NCBI GenBank assembly: GCA_029983705.1
Contig: JASBYZ010000010.1
Span: forward strand, 1-27,338
Source of the DNA: Coriobacteriales bacterium
Lineage (GTDB): Bacteria; Actinomycetota; Coriobacteriia; Coriobacteriales; JAEZZM01
Reading direction: 5' to 3'
Length of the DNA stretch: 27,338 bases
Below the pieces are notes generated by a model, which saw nothing but the letters and a program-made list of their open reading frames with translations, made no database searches and was not told the DNA's origin. Shown piece after piece: positions 1-7,115 of this stretch. Both the position numbers and the translations under genes were made by a program. The first letter of the stretch is position 1. Each line of letters begins with the position of its first letter.

Positions 1-568
1 CCCTAAAACTTTGAGGGCGCGTATACTGGGCGTACTCAAGCAGTCCACTTTTTGAAAATGATTCGTCTTCTGCAGAGGCCTCATTTCCGAGAGCGCCTGG
101 CAAAAGACGTACCACTGAATCAATAACCACCATTGCCGCAAGCTCTCCACCACTTAAGACATAGTCTCCAAGTGAAAGTGTCATATCAGCAAGGCTGTAA
201 GCGCGCTCATCGACCCCCTCATAGCGAGAGCAAAAAAATAACAAGCGCTTTTTTGAGGCAAGCTCTTGAGCTACTTCTTGATTAAAAGGCCTGCCTGAGG
301 GGCTAAAAAATATTGTAAAGGGTTTATCGTCTGAGCTTTGAGCTATCTCATCATAGGCTTCAAAGATAGGCTCTACTTTCATAAGCATGTCTTGACCTCC
401 CCCGTAAGGTTCATCGTCAACGCTCTTATGAAGGTCATGAGTCCAGTCACGTAAATTATTAGCTTGGTATGAAAAAAGGCCCTTTTGCTGGGCTCTTCCA
501 AGAATTGATAGTGACATTACTTCTTCAAACATTTCAGGAAATACTGAAAGTGTTTCAACTTTTAACAA
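1..568 (-). CDS. trmD: tRNA (guanine-37-N1)-methyltransferase TrmD, 3' end beyond the window
   Basis: TrmD transfers a methyl group from S-adenosylmethionine to G37 of tRNAs that read CNN codons, preventing +1 frameshifts; it acts in the cytoplasm. The translation begins MLKVETLSVFPEMFEEVMS, typical of the family. Further in are the knotted SAM-site motifs SRYEGVDERAYSLADM and SLGDYVLSGGELAAMVVIDS, then GLLEYAQYTRP at the window edge. About 189 residues are present; the C-terminal domain is outside. The start is a TTG at 568-566, chosen because AGGAG lies 7 bases upstream and the reading begins with the expected KVETLSVFPEMF; no ATG fits. It is the last visible gene of the rpsP-khpA-rimM-trmD operon, and its ribosome site overlaps the rimM stop codon. 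Identification is secure. Confidence 0.95.
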   Translation of the reverse strand, partial: MLKVETLSVFPEMFEEVMSLSILGRAQQKGLFSYQANNLRDWTHDLHKSVDDEPYGGGQDMLMKVEPIFEAYDEIAQSSDDKPFTIFFSPSGRPFNQEVAQELASKKRLLFFCSRYEGVDERAYSLADMTLSLGDYVLSGGELAAMVVIDSVVRLLPGALGNEASAEDESFSKSGLLEYAQYTRPQSFR

Positions 569-577
569 TGAAATCTC

Positions 578-1105
578 CTAGCTCTCAAAAGGAATAATAC
601 CATCTAAGAGCTCTACGGTAATAGCACCTTCATCAGAAATCTCACTCACTACAGAATCTATAACTGGAATCAAAAGTTCTCCGTAGCGCTCAGACTCAAC
701 TACCCACACATCATTAGCTGGGGTAAAGATAATGTCATCAATCACGCCAAGGCTTCCGTAGCGCTCATCAACAAGCTCTCTTCCAAGTAAGCTTTGAGGA
801 GCAGCTTTAAGCTCTTCTTGGATATCGTCTGCTTTAAGCAAGACGTAACCCGGACAGGCAAGCTTGGAGAGGTTGAGGTCATCAATTCCAGAAAACTTGA
901 TGAGATATTCTGTATTTACTTCTCGTATAGATTCAATTGTTTGGAATCTGTCGTATTCAAACTGCGGTGGAATGAGGCAGACTTCCTGGCCAACTTTTAA
1001 TAAAAAGGGGAGGTTTGCTGTGGGCACCACAGAAACCTCCCCTTTAACTCCATGAGTTTTAAGAAGTTTAGCTACAGATATAAAGCTATCGTGTGCTTTG
1101 AGCAT
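578..1105 (-). CDS. rimM: 16S rRNA processing / 30S maturation factor RimM
   Basis: RimM assists late assembly of the 30S head, binding S19 near 16S helix 33b. The 175-residue product has the N-terminal RimM barrel (ISVAKLLKTHGVKGEVSVVP, residues about 9-28) and a C-terminal PRC-type barrel (LLGRELVDERYGSLGVIDDI and later ELLIPVIDSVV). Length is normal for the family. The ATG follows the khpA stop by 5 bases, and the TAG stop lies 9 bases before the trmD TTG, so the genes are translationally close. RimM binds ribosomal protein S19, and its gene commonly sits between khpA or rpsP and trmD, as here. Confidence 0.95.
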   Translation of the reverse strand: MLKAHDSFISVAKLLKTHGVKGEVSVVPTANLPFLLKVGQEVCLIPPQFEYDRFQTIESIREVNTEYLIKFSGIDDLNLSKLACPGYVLLKADDIQEELKAAPQSLLGRELVDERYGSLGVIDDIIFTPANDVWVVESERYGELLIPVIDSVVSEISDEGAITVELLDGIIPFES

Positions 1106-1110
1106 AGTGC

Positions 1111-1377
1111 TTAACCAAGCACTTCAACTTCACAGTTAATGTCTTGTCTAGCTCCACAAGCATGAGCAAGAGTGCGAATAGCTTTAATGATACGGCCTTT
1201 TTTGCCAATAACCTTACCAACATCGCCCTCAGCTACACTTACCTCAATTAAGGTAGAGGTCTCTGAGGAATCTGTAATGTCAATTTGAACCTCATCTGGC
1301 TCATCGACTAAAGACACTACAAGAAACTCTACTAACTCAGCAATTTGATCACTAGGATGTTCAAGAACGTCAGGCAT
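1111..1377 (-). CDS. khpA: KH-domain RNA-binding protein KhpA (YlqC family)
   Basis: Small KH-domain protein of 88 residues. The GXXG loop is GKKG within VGKVIGKKGRIIKAIRTL (about residues 53-70), the RNA-contacting element of type II KH domains. In several Gram-positive bacteria KhpA pairs with KhpB (Jag/EloR) and binds many RNAs; this is family knowledge, since no partner gene is visible here. It lies between rpsP and rimM, the usual locus. The rpsP stop and this ATG read TAGTAATG on the coding strand, a two-base gap. The upstream ribosome site is weak, so coupling to rpsP translation is likely. Confidence 0.93.
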   Translation of the reverse strand: MPDVLEHPSDQIAELVEFLVVSLVDEPDEVQIDITDSSETSTLIEVSVAEGDVGKVIGKKGRIIKAIRTLAHACGARQDINCEVEVLG

Positions 1378-1379
1378 TA

Positions 1380-1655
1380 CTATTTAGCGCCCTCTTCTTC
1401 TTTCTTTGAACCTTGATCCTTTTTAGCAATCTCAATAAGACGAGCAACGGTGTCTGATGGTTGAGCACCCTTTGAAATCCAGTCATTTGCTTTTTCAATA
1501 TCAAGCTTAAGATGCTTAGGCTCGGTATTTGGATTGTAGCTACCAATCTCTTCAATTAAGCGACCGTCTCTAGGTGCACGAGAATCTGCTACAACAATGC
1601 GGTAATATGGTGCCTTTTTAGCTCCGTGACGAGCGAGGCGAATCTTTACTGCCAA
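1380..1655 (-). CDS. rpsP: 30S ribosomal protein S16
   Basis: S16 is a primary assembly protein of the 30S body. The 91-residue product opens with AVKIRLARHGAKKAPYYRIV, diagnostic of the family, and ends in a charged tail (KKDQGSKKEEEGAK). The initiation codon is TTG at 1655-1653; it is chosen because GAGGAG sits 7 bases upstream and the family N terminus starts exactly there. It is the first gene of the rpsP-khpA-rimM-trmD operon and has its own promoter and a structured leader upstream (see separate entries). In many genomes ffh directly precedes rpsP; here block A separates them by about 5.4 kb. Confidence 0.97.
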   Translation of the reverse strand: MAVKIRLARHGAKKAPYYRIVVADSRAPRDGRLIEEIGSYNPNTEPKHLKLDIEKANDWISKGAQPSDTVARLIEIAKKDQGSKKEEEGAK

Positions 1656-1678
1656 CTAAAAACTCCTCTAAACTTTGT

Positions 1679-1709
1679 GCGAGATTAACGAATTAATAGA
1701 ATATCTCGC
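1679..1709 (-). promoter_or_regulatory. Hairpin in the rpsP 5' leader
   Basis: GCGAGAT (1679-1685) and ATCTCGC (1703-1709) form a perfect 7-bp stem with a 17-base loop that itself contains TTAA-cgaa-TTAA. It ends about 23 bases before the TTG start of rpsP and just upstream of its ribosome site. A second dyad, TTAGC-AAC-GCTAA (1722-1734), lies near the predicted transcription start. There is no U-tract after the stem, so it is not a simple terminator. A role in S16 leader regulation is inference. Confidence 0.4.
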
Positions 1710-1734
1710 CTTATTCAATACTTAGCAACGCTAA

Positions 1735-1763
1735 ATTGTACAGTATATTTGCTTAGATGTGAA
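1735..1763 (-). promoter_or_regulatory. Promoter of the rpsP operon
   Basis: On the minus strand, TTCACA (1758-1763; 5 of 6 matches to the -35 consensus) is followed after exactly 17 bases by TACAAT (1735-1740; 5 of 6 matches to the -10 consensus). Transcription would start near 1728, giving a leader of about 73 bases before rpsP. This places an independent housekeeping promoter between block A and the ribosomal operon. Confidence 0.55.
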
Positions 1764-1764
1764 T

Positions 1765-1787
1765 GCAGGGCTTAGAAATTGCCTGCC
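1765..1787. terminator. Weak hairpin after the ferredoxin-subunit gene
   Basis: GCAGGGC and GCCTGC can pair around a short AT-rich loop (one bulged G), about 23 bases beyond the stop of the ferredoxin gene on the minus strand. No clear U-run follows on the minus strand, so termination would be inefficient or need another factor. It is the only candidate end for the oxidoreductase transcript. Confidence 0.25.
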
Positions 1788-1809
1788 TCTTTCCATACAA
1801 ATACTAAAA

Positions 1810-2430
1810 CTACTTACTTATTTCTTTAATATTACCACCTCTTAGAACGCTTGTTTTACCATAATAGTCCTTGAGATGTTCAAGCCCTTTATATCTTACG
1901 TGAGTTTCAAGCTCAAATTCTTTATGTAAGATATCACCGCCATTGTTTTCTGCTAATAAGTTTGAGACATCAGAGGATTCATCGTCCATATATCCAAAAT
2001 ATCTCGCCTGAGTTACGCAGGATGATACACATGCTGGCAGCAATCCATTAGTGGTGCGCTCGTGACAAAATGTACACTTACCTACCGTGTTTGTATCTGG
2101 ATTTACCCAACGTACTTTATACGGACAAGCTTCAACGCAGGCACCGCAGCCAATACATGCCTCGGTATCTACTAAAACCGTACCAACTTCACTAAAGAAG
2201 CTTGCTCCAGTTGGACAGACGGGCACACAAGGAGCGTCCTTACAATGATTGCACTGCATTGGGATGTTTGCTCTATAAATGTTTGTATCTTCTTCATAAT
2301 CAAAGCTATCAATCCAGGTATTCCAAGCAGCCTCAGGAATATCATTTTCTCCTTTACAAGCTACAGAGCAGGCATTACAGCCTATGCATTTATTTAAATC
2401 TATAAACATGCATAATTGTTTATCAGCCAT
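1810..2430 (-). CDS. Four-cluster [4Fe-4S] ferredoxin subunit of a molybdoenzyme (DmsB/TtrB-like)
   Basis: Electron-transfer subunit of 206 residues. Four cysteine groups are visible in order: CIGCNACSVAC near residue 15, CNHCKDAPCVPVCP near 60, CIGCGACVEACP near 92, and CTFCHERTTNGLLPACVSSC near 118. This is the DmsB/PhsB/TtrB arrangement for four cubane clusters. It lacks a signal peptide, as usual for subunits carried through the Tat pathway by the catalytic partner. It starts 14 bases after the molybdoenzyme gene with a good ribosome site (GGGGGAG), so the two form one unit. Electron donor and substrate cannot be read from sequence. No NrfD/DmsC-type membrane anchor follows; the next gene is rpsP. 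Confidence 0.9.
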   Translation of the reverse strand: MADKQLCMFIDLNKCIGCNACSVACKGENDIPEAAWNTWIDSFDYEEDTNIYRANIPMQCNHCKDAPCVPVCPTGASFFSEVGTVLVDTEACIGCGACVEACPYKVRWVNPDTNTVGKCTFCHERTTNGLLPACVSSCVTQARYFGYMDDESSDVSNLLAENNGGDILHKEFELETHVRYKGLEHLKDYYGKTSVLRGGNIKEISK

Positions 2431-2444
2431 TTTTATCTCCCCCT

Positions 2445-5400
2445 TTAAGCTTTCTCGATTTTAAAAGCTCCGCCTGATCTTGCGGGAGAGCCCAACTCAT
2501 ACTCAGAATACGGATATATAACTCCGTCTTTACTTACTTGAGGATCAAGCATTGTTGCGAGATGAATACCCTTTGATATTTTTTCATCACCCTCAATAGC
2601 TTGGCCATCGATTTCATAGCCTTTTGCACCATAGGCAATGTGTCCATAACCAAAAGGCACCGCAAATACTTTACGTGCAATACCCTCTCTTACAAGGGCC
2701 TGACCTTCCATTTTGTCTCCAGTAGGATTGCTAACTATTAAACTATCACCACTTTTAACGCCAAGTTCTTGAGCGTCCTCTGAGTTGATTTCAAAATAGT
2801 TGCTGTGAGCTAAGGTCTGCATAAAGGGGCTATTTGAAAGCATTGATATAGACCGGAATTTAGGCTTGTATTGAACAGAAGTATACGGATAATCGCTTTC
2901 AGAAAACTTATCTCTGAGAGGTGTTCCGTCTGCAAGAAGTTCTGGCTCCCAATCTATACATCCAGAAGCATATTCGCCCGTAAACGAGTTTCTTTGAAGA
3001 GCTCTCAGTTCACTATAAACATTAACTTTAAACTCCATACGCATTACAGTGCGAGTACCATCTATAGCGTCTTTGGTCTCATCAAATCTTCCGCCTCTAG
3101 ATAACACTTTAAGAACTTTAGGCCACTCTTCCTCGCTTACGCATTTCTTCCATTCCTCTGGTAGCTTATCTAATCCCTGAGCCTTAATTTCTTCATCTGT
3201 AATATCGTCTACAGGTTTTTCATCATATGCAAGATTTGCTATTGATTTGAGATAATAATCGGCGTCTGAGAAGTGAGGGTGACCCTTGCCATCAAGAGAC
3301 TTTAAGCCATCTTCTCTTCCAAAAAATGGCATGCCTATGGCCTTAGCCACATCATTCATAAACGCCTCATAGCCCATATGTCTACCATCAGGAAGCTTTT
3401 CTGTCTTAGGTTCGCTTACCGGCCAGCGTACACTTGAGCCTCTACCATGCCAAAAGCCTTCTTGGGTAATAACACCAAAAGACTCATATGGTGTGGTGTC
3501 AGGAACGATATAGTCTGAAAATGTAGCGTGCTCTCCCATAAAGCAGTCACATGTTATATGAAGCGGTATAACTTCTGGATCAGCCAACCTCGCATATACT
3601 TCTTCTCTCATAGCACCTGGACAAGCTTGAAGCGCATTGCACATCCAGCTCATTACGATCTTTCCCTGATAAGGATACTTATTAATAAGAGAAATAAGTG
3701 CCTGATTATCTGCACCTCGAGTATAGGAATACCATGGTAATTTTGGTTGAGGATTTTCTTCACCAGACTCAAGGCGCTTTTTGTATTCAGAGGTATCCTG
3801 CCAATTGAGACCACCACGACTGATGTCTATTTGAGCAGAATTTTCTGGTGCATCAGGAATATCAAACAATACATACCTTGGGCTCATCCATGCGTCATAG
3901 GTCCAACTGGTTGGAACAGACCCGCCTATCATCTGATAGTTTCCTACGAGTGCACCTAAAATATATTCCGCCCATGCAGAACTTATACCATTAGCACTTC
4001 CAGTTCCGCCCACATTGGCAAGTCCAACTTTTGGACCGTGGCTTGTCCATTCAGTAGCAAGCTTTTCAATTAAGCCTTTTTCACACTGACAGATTTCTTC
4101 GTATTCTTCTACGCTATGACTTTGGGCAGACTCTTTTACTAAACTAAATGCAGTACGAACCTTTATCGGTTTGCCATCTGAACCTTTTAGCTCACCAGTA
4201 AAATCTAATACAGCCTTTTTAGTTTTTGAAAACTGCACCGGCTCATTTGTTTGAGCATCTAATACAACATAGTTTTGTACCTCTTCACCTTCAGCAGGTG
4301 CAACACCTTCAATACCTAAATCTTCAGTGCGTAAAAACTTCCTGTTGTTTGGATGGTTCTCATCACATATAACTAAGTGAGTAAAGTTAGAGTATGAGCC
4401 CCAGCCCTTTTCATCTGCTGCTTGATAATTTGGAAAAGTCACGTATTCTTCTGAATACTTTTTATTGTCAATAATCCATCTAACCATTCCCAGTACTAAG
4501 GCTCCGTTAGTTGATGGTTTGATTGGGTGCCAGGTAATATTTTTTTCTTTACTGGTAACAGCGCCACCAACATTTACTGGATCTATAACATCCATATGGA
4601 TTCCGTCTTTTAATCGCTTCTCAACATTTTTTGCGATTAACTGAAAAGACTTACCATTAGCTCCCGGAAAAGTACCTAACCAGAGTGCATACTCAGTTTC
4701 AGGTACATCCAACCTGTTCCACATAGAATTTTCAGTAAAAATTGGAGCTGAAGCAGCAACACCACATGATGAACCATGACTATAGAAGTTTACTGAGCCA
4801 AAGGCTGCACCAAATAAATATGGATAGTTTGACCTACCATCACCGCGCATGCCTAACATAACAAGTTGATTAGACTTAGGACCATACTCAGGACTGTTTT
4901 CATCAATCAAGGTTTTTGTATCATATACGTCTTTAAAACCTTCAATAACTTGGTCTTCACCAATATCTGAAAAAAGTTTACCTCCATTTACAACTTCATC
5001 AATAAGCTGATCCCACGATATTGTCTTCCACTTACCTTCTCCACGTTTACCTGCACGCTTGAGTGGCTTTAAAATTCTTTTCTTATCTTTATAGGCATTA
5101 AAAGTGCTATTACCACGTGCACAAACAGTACCCCTCAGTAAATTACCTTTTTGATTTGCAAAACTATTAGCTAAATAAGCTTCTGTTAATGAGTCTTCAA
5201 ATTTAAGTTTTGGAAGTGCACAGTTAGGATTGTAGGGATTTCCACCTACAGAAAGAATTTCATTAGTTTTTGCATCTATTTTTGTTCTGTTGCCACAAGA
5301 TGCATAGCAGCCTAAGCAGGCACTATATCTGACATATACATCAGGATTAATTTCGACTTCTTGAGTGTCAAGATTAATTTTAGCTTCAATAGGTTTACCA

Positions 5401-5558
5401 TTTGACTTGTAAGAGATTTTCTTATTAGATTTTGTCTTATTTTCTTGTTTCACCTCCCCTTGGCAAGCTGTAGCAGAGAGTGCTGTTCCTGCAAGAATAG
5501 CACCAAGTCCCGCTGTTTTAACAAAACTTCTGCGTGTAAAGCTGTTACAGTTTTCCAT
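2445..5558 (-). CDS. Tat-exported molybdopterin oxidoreductase, tetrathionate-reductase-like catalytic subunit
   Basis: Catalytic subunit of 1037 residues in the DMSO-reductase superfamily. The N terminus carries a twin-arginine signal (TRRSFVKTAGLGAILAG, residues 8-24) followed by a cysteine at 32 that may be lipidated, although the lipobox (ATAC) is imperfect. Cys81, Cys84, Cys88 and Cys146 fit the N-terminal [4Fe-4S] site (CLGCYASC, then TVCARG). Cys265 in HGSSCGVAA is a candidate Mo ligand. The C-terminal molybdopterin-dinucleotide barrel is present (FEINSEDAQELGVKSGDSL). Size and cysteine spacing resemble TtrA and the ~1000-residue Coriobacteriia reductases that include catechol dehydroxylases; which substrate applies is unknown. 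The ribosome site AAGGGGG precedes the ATG. It is paired with the ferredoxin gene downstream and divergent from the DUF3783 gene. No TorD-like chaperone or membrane anchor is seen here. Confidence 0.85.
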   Translation of the reverse strand: MENCNSFTRRSFVKTAGLGAILAGTALSATACQGEVKQENKTKSNKKISYKSNGKPIEAKINLDTQEVEINPDVYVRYSACLGCYASCGNRTKIDAKTNEILSVGGNPYNPNCALPKLKFEDSLTEAYLANSFANQKGNLLRGTVCARGNSTFNAYKDKKRILKPLKRAGKRGEGKWKTISWDQLIDEVVNGGKLFSDIGEDQVIEGFKDVYDTKTLIDENSPEYGPKSNQLVMLGMRGDGRSNYPYLFGAAFGSVNFYSHGSSCGVAASAPIFTENSMWNRLDVPETEYALWLGTFPGANGKSFQLIAKNVEKRLKDGIHMDVIDPVNVGGAVTSKEKNITWHPIKPSTNGALVLGMVRWIIDNKKYSEEYVTFPNYQAADEKGWGSYSNFTHLVICDENHPNNRKFLRTEDLGIEGVAPAEGEEVQNYVVLDAQTNEPVQFSKTKKAVLDFTGELKGSDGKPIKVRTAFSLVKESAQSHSVEEYEEICQCEKGLIEKLATEWTSHGPKVGLANVGGTGSANGISSAWAEYILGALVGNYQMIGGSVPTSWTYDAWMSPRYVLFDIPDAPENSAQIDISRGGLNWQDTSEYKKRLESGEENPQPKLPWYSYTRGADNQALISLINKYPYQGKIVMSWMCNALQACPGAMREEVYARLADPEVIPLHITCDCFMGEHATFSDYIVPDTTPYESFGVITQEGFWHGRGSSVRWPVSEPKTEKLPDGRHMGYEAFMNDVAKAIGMPFFGREDGLKSLDGKGHPHFSDADYYLKSIANLAYDEKPVDDITDEEIKAQGLDKLPEEWKKCVSEEEWPKVLKVLSRGGRFDETKDAIDGTRTVMRMEFKVNVYSELRALQRNSFTGEYASGCIDWEPELLADGTPLRDKFSESDYPYTSVQYKPKFRSISMLSNSPFMQTLAHSNYFEINSEDAQELGVKSGDSLIVSNPTGDKMEGQALVREGIARKVFAVPFGYGHIAYGAKGYEIDGQAIEGDEKISKGIHLATMLDPQVSKDGVIYPYSEYELGSPARSGGAFKIEKA

Positions 5559-5597
5559 GAATCCCCCTTTTCTTTAAACCTATGGAAAACCAAAAAA

Positions 5598-5617
5598 CTA
5601 GGTGATACCTCCTTTCT
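5598..5617 (-). promoter_or_regulatory. Orphan extended Shine-Dalgarno-like element in the molybdoenzyme leader
   Basis: The minus strand reads AGAAAGGAGGTATCACCTAG, an almost full-length match to the anti-Shine-Dalgarno tail, but about 50 bases upstream of the molybdoenzyme ATG and without a start codon at a usable distance. The gene has its own ribosome site nearer the ATG. The element contains an AGGT-ATC-ACCT dyad. An ATTGT-N9-ACAAT dyad lies just upstream (5622-5640). Function unknown; standby or control of translation is only a guess. Confidence 0.3.
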
Positions 5618-5778
5618 TTATATTGTTGTTAAAAGACAATTTCTCCTACCTTAACTTTAGTGAATTGGAGCGTTTTTTCAATGAGTGATATATATCTATT
5701 TAAAGAATACTGTTCATGTGCTACTACACTAAAACAGAGCAAGAACTTACATACTTAGAAACTGGGTAAGAGGACTTT

Positions 5779-5817
5779 ATGCTAAAAATTAACGATAAGG
5801 ACATTTATGACCAATAA
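5779..5817 (+). CDS. Possible 12-codon leader ORF overlapping the DUF3783 start
   Basis: A short frame encoding MLKINDKDIYDQ follows AGAGGA at a 4-base spacing and ends with TAA 11 bases inside the DUF3783 gene, in the +1 frame relative to it. The downstream gene has its own AAGGA site inside this ORF, so ribosomes finishing the leader would clear or re-enter at that start. It could be a coupling or attenuation peptide, or chance. Confidence 0.25.
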   Translation: MLKINDKDIYDQ

Positions 5818-6907
5818 AAAAGTACTTGCTTATGGCTTTAGCCCCCTTGAGCAGAAGAATAATAAAACTGCACTCATTTTAGGAGCTTTAGGCTATGGCC
5901 TTATATTTGTAAATAGCTCTGATGAAGATACCTTGATCAAAGAACTTTTAGAGCGCGAGCCTCAAAGTTATGATGAGTTTTACCTTGGCGCCTTTAATGA
6001 GAACTCTCCTGAGCTCTTACTTTTTGCAACAGAAGATACCGAAGAGATTATGCCAGCTATTAGAACCTTAAAGCGCTTAAATGCCCATGTGGATGCTAAA
6101 GGTGTGCTCACTCCTACCAATGCTGAGTGGCCCCTTAAAATGCTCACCCAAGATATGCTTGATGAGCAAAAATACATGGACTTAATCGTAGACTTTTATG
6201 CCTTCTCAAAGCTTATCCAAGGTATGGATGAGTTTAAAGAATACGAAGACCAGCTTACAAAAATTTTTAAAGGTGAAGAGCCAAATTATGATTTAGTCTT
6301 AGAACTTTACGAAAAGCTCAAAGATCAATATAGCGATATAACTAATATTCCTGCACTTACAGGAAGGATAAGCTTTGAAACTGAGCCAAATATCTCTGAG
6401 ATTGACACGAGCTCAAGTGAAAAAATTGAGGCAGAACTACAAAACATTGCACAAGCTCAATTCAATTTAGTAGCTGTGCCAAAAGATATTAACGTGCTTG
6501 AAGAAAGCCTCTCATTTATATGGAACGATAAGGCAGAGGGCGCAACTCACCCCGCTACACTAGGTGAAGAACTTGAAACGCTCTTTGTTACGGTTTCATC
6601 AGATAAGGCTTTTGAGAAGTTTAAAGAGCAAGCTCCTATACCGCTTAGAGCTCCAAGAAAACTTGAGACGTATAAGAGTGATGAGGTATATAAGATTAAA
6701 TGGAAAAGCACCGTCTATAGGTCAGAAGACCTACCAGCGCTTGCCCAAGAACTTAATCTCTATTTTGCAGACGGCTCACTTAAAAAAGTCTTTTTAGCTC
6801 CAGATACAGAAATCTATGAACTTGATGCCACTAAACAGCTCATCATGGTTGAGATAAGTGGCCACTCGATACTTGGTAAAGGCGACATAGCTCGCGTTAA
6901 TTTGTAA
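5807..6907 (+). CDS. DUF3783-domain protein with a long uncharacterised C-terminal region
   Basis: The product is 366 residues. The first ~130 resemble DUF3783: a short alpha/beta start (VLAYGFSPLEQ), then AVLTP-like GVLTPTNAEWPLKMLTQDML (about 98-117), the TxxNxxW feature of that family. The remainder is acidic and helical to about residue 240, then a basic/aromatic stretch (DEVYKIKWKSTVYRSED) and a C-terminal segment that I do not recognise. No signal peptide or membrane segment. The ATG is preceded by AAGGA at 5 bases. It is transcribed away from the molybdoenzyme gene across a 248-base gap that holds both promoters, and converges on ffh. Function is unknown; linkage to the reductase is positional only. 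Confidence 0.7.
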   Translation: MTNKKVLAYGFSPLEQKNNKTALILGALGYGLIFVNSSDEDTLIKELLEREPQSYDEFYLGAFNENSPELLLFATEDTEEIMPAIRTLKRLNAHVDAKGVLTPTNAEWPLKMLTQDMLDEQKYMDLIVDFYAFSKLIQGMDEFKEYEDQLTKIFKGEEPNYDLVLELYEKLKDQYSDITNIPALTGRISFETEPNISEIDTSSSEKIEAELQNIAQAQFNLVAVPKDINVLEESLSFIWNDKAEGATHPATLGEELETLFVTVSSDKAFEKFKEQAPIPLRAPRKLETYKSDEVYKIKWKSTVYRSEDLPALAQELNLYFADGSLKKVFLAPDTEIYELDATKQLIMVEISGHSILGKGDIARVNL

Positions 6908-6915
6908 AGCTTTAT

Positions 6916-6945
6916 GTGGCTATCTTGTATGGGTAGTCACTTTGA
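6916..6945 (+). terminator. Probable terminator of the DUF3783 gene
   Basis: GTGGCTA (6916-6922) pairs with TAGTCAC (6934-6940) through seven pairs including one G-U, with an 11-base loop, then a short T-rich run. It begins 9 bases after the stop codon. If it works well, the palindrome array downstream would be mostly outside this transcript. Confidence 0.45.
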
Positions 6946-7045
6946 TTTGCACTACAGTGCAACTTTTGTCTTTATCTAGCTATTTTTTGCACTATAGTGC
7001 AACTTATTACAATATTCAGCTGTAATTTGCATTATAGTGCAACTC
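6946..7045. repeat. Array of three 16-bp palindromes with an exact 40-bp period
   Basis: Palindromes occupy 6947-6962 (TTGCACTACAGTGCAA), 6987-7002 (TTGCACTATAGTGCAA, perfect) and 7027-7042 (TTGCATTATAGTGCAA). The conserved block is 20 bases, TTTGCAYTAYAGTGCAACTY, at 6946, 6986 and 7026, so the spacing is exactly 40 bases twice. The first two spacers share about half their positions, including TAT-N2-AGCT, suggesting tandem duplication of a 40-bp unit with the palindrome kept. The array lies between convergent genes, downstream of both, so it is not an ordinary promoter operator. As RNA each copy could form a 6-bp stem with a 4-base loop; the changes in copies 1 and 3 fall in the loop or give a G-U pair. 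Repeat and spacer are too short for CRISPR. Confidence 0.85.
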
Positions 7046-7052
7046 CTACAAG

Positions 7053-7092
7053 TAAAAAAATAAAGCTGCAAGCAACGTCATCAGCCTGCAGC
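7053..7092 (-). terminator. Rho-independent terminator of the ftsY-ffh transcript
   Basis: GCTGCAAGC (7065-7073) and GCCTGCAGC (7084-7092) form a 9-bp stem with one G-U pair, followed on the minus strand by TTTATTTTTTT. It lies 23 bases after the ffh stop, a classic strong terminator. It marks the end of the smc-ftsY-ffh transcription unit before block A. Confidence 0.8.
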
Positions 7093-7115
7093 CCTAAATT
7101 CATGTCAGCGTTTAT

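Noticed and set aside
5598..5617. A fragment of the 3' end of a 16S rRNA gene
   Set aside because: The plus strand resembles the anti-Shine-Dalgarno tail only over about 12 bases and no further rRNA sequence surrounds it.
6946..7045. A small CRISPR array
   Set aside because: Repeats are 20 bases and spacers 20 bases, shorter than known arrays, the two spacers resemble each other, and no cas gene is in the window.
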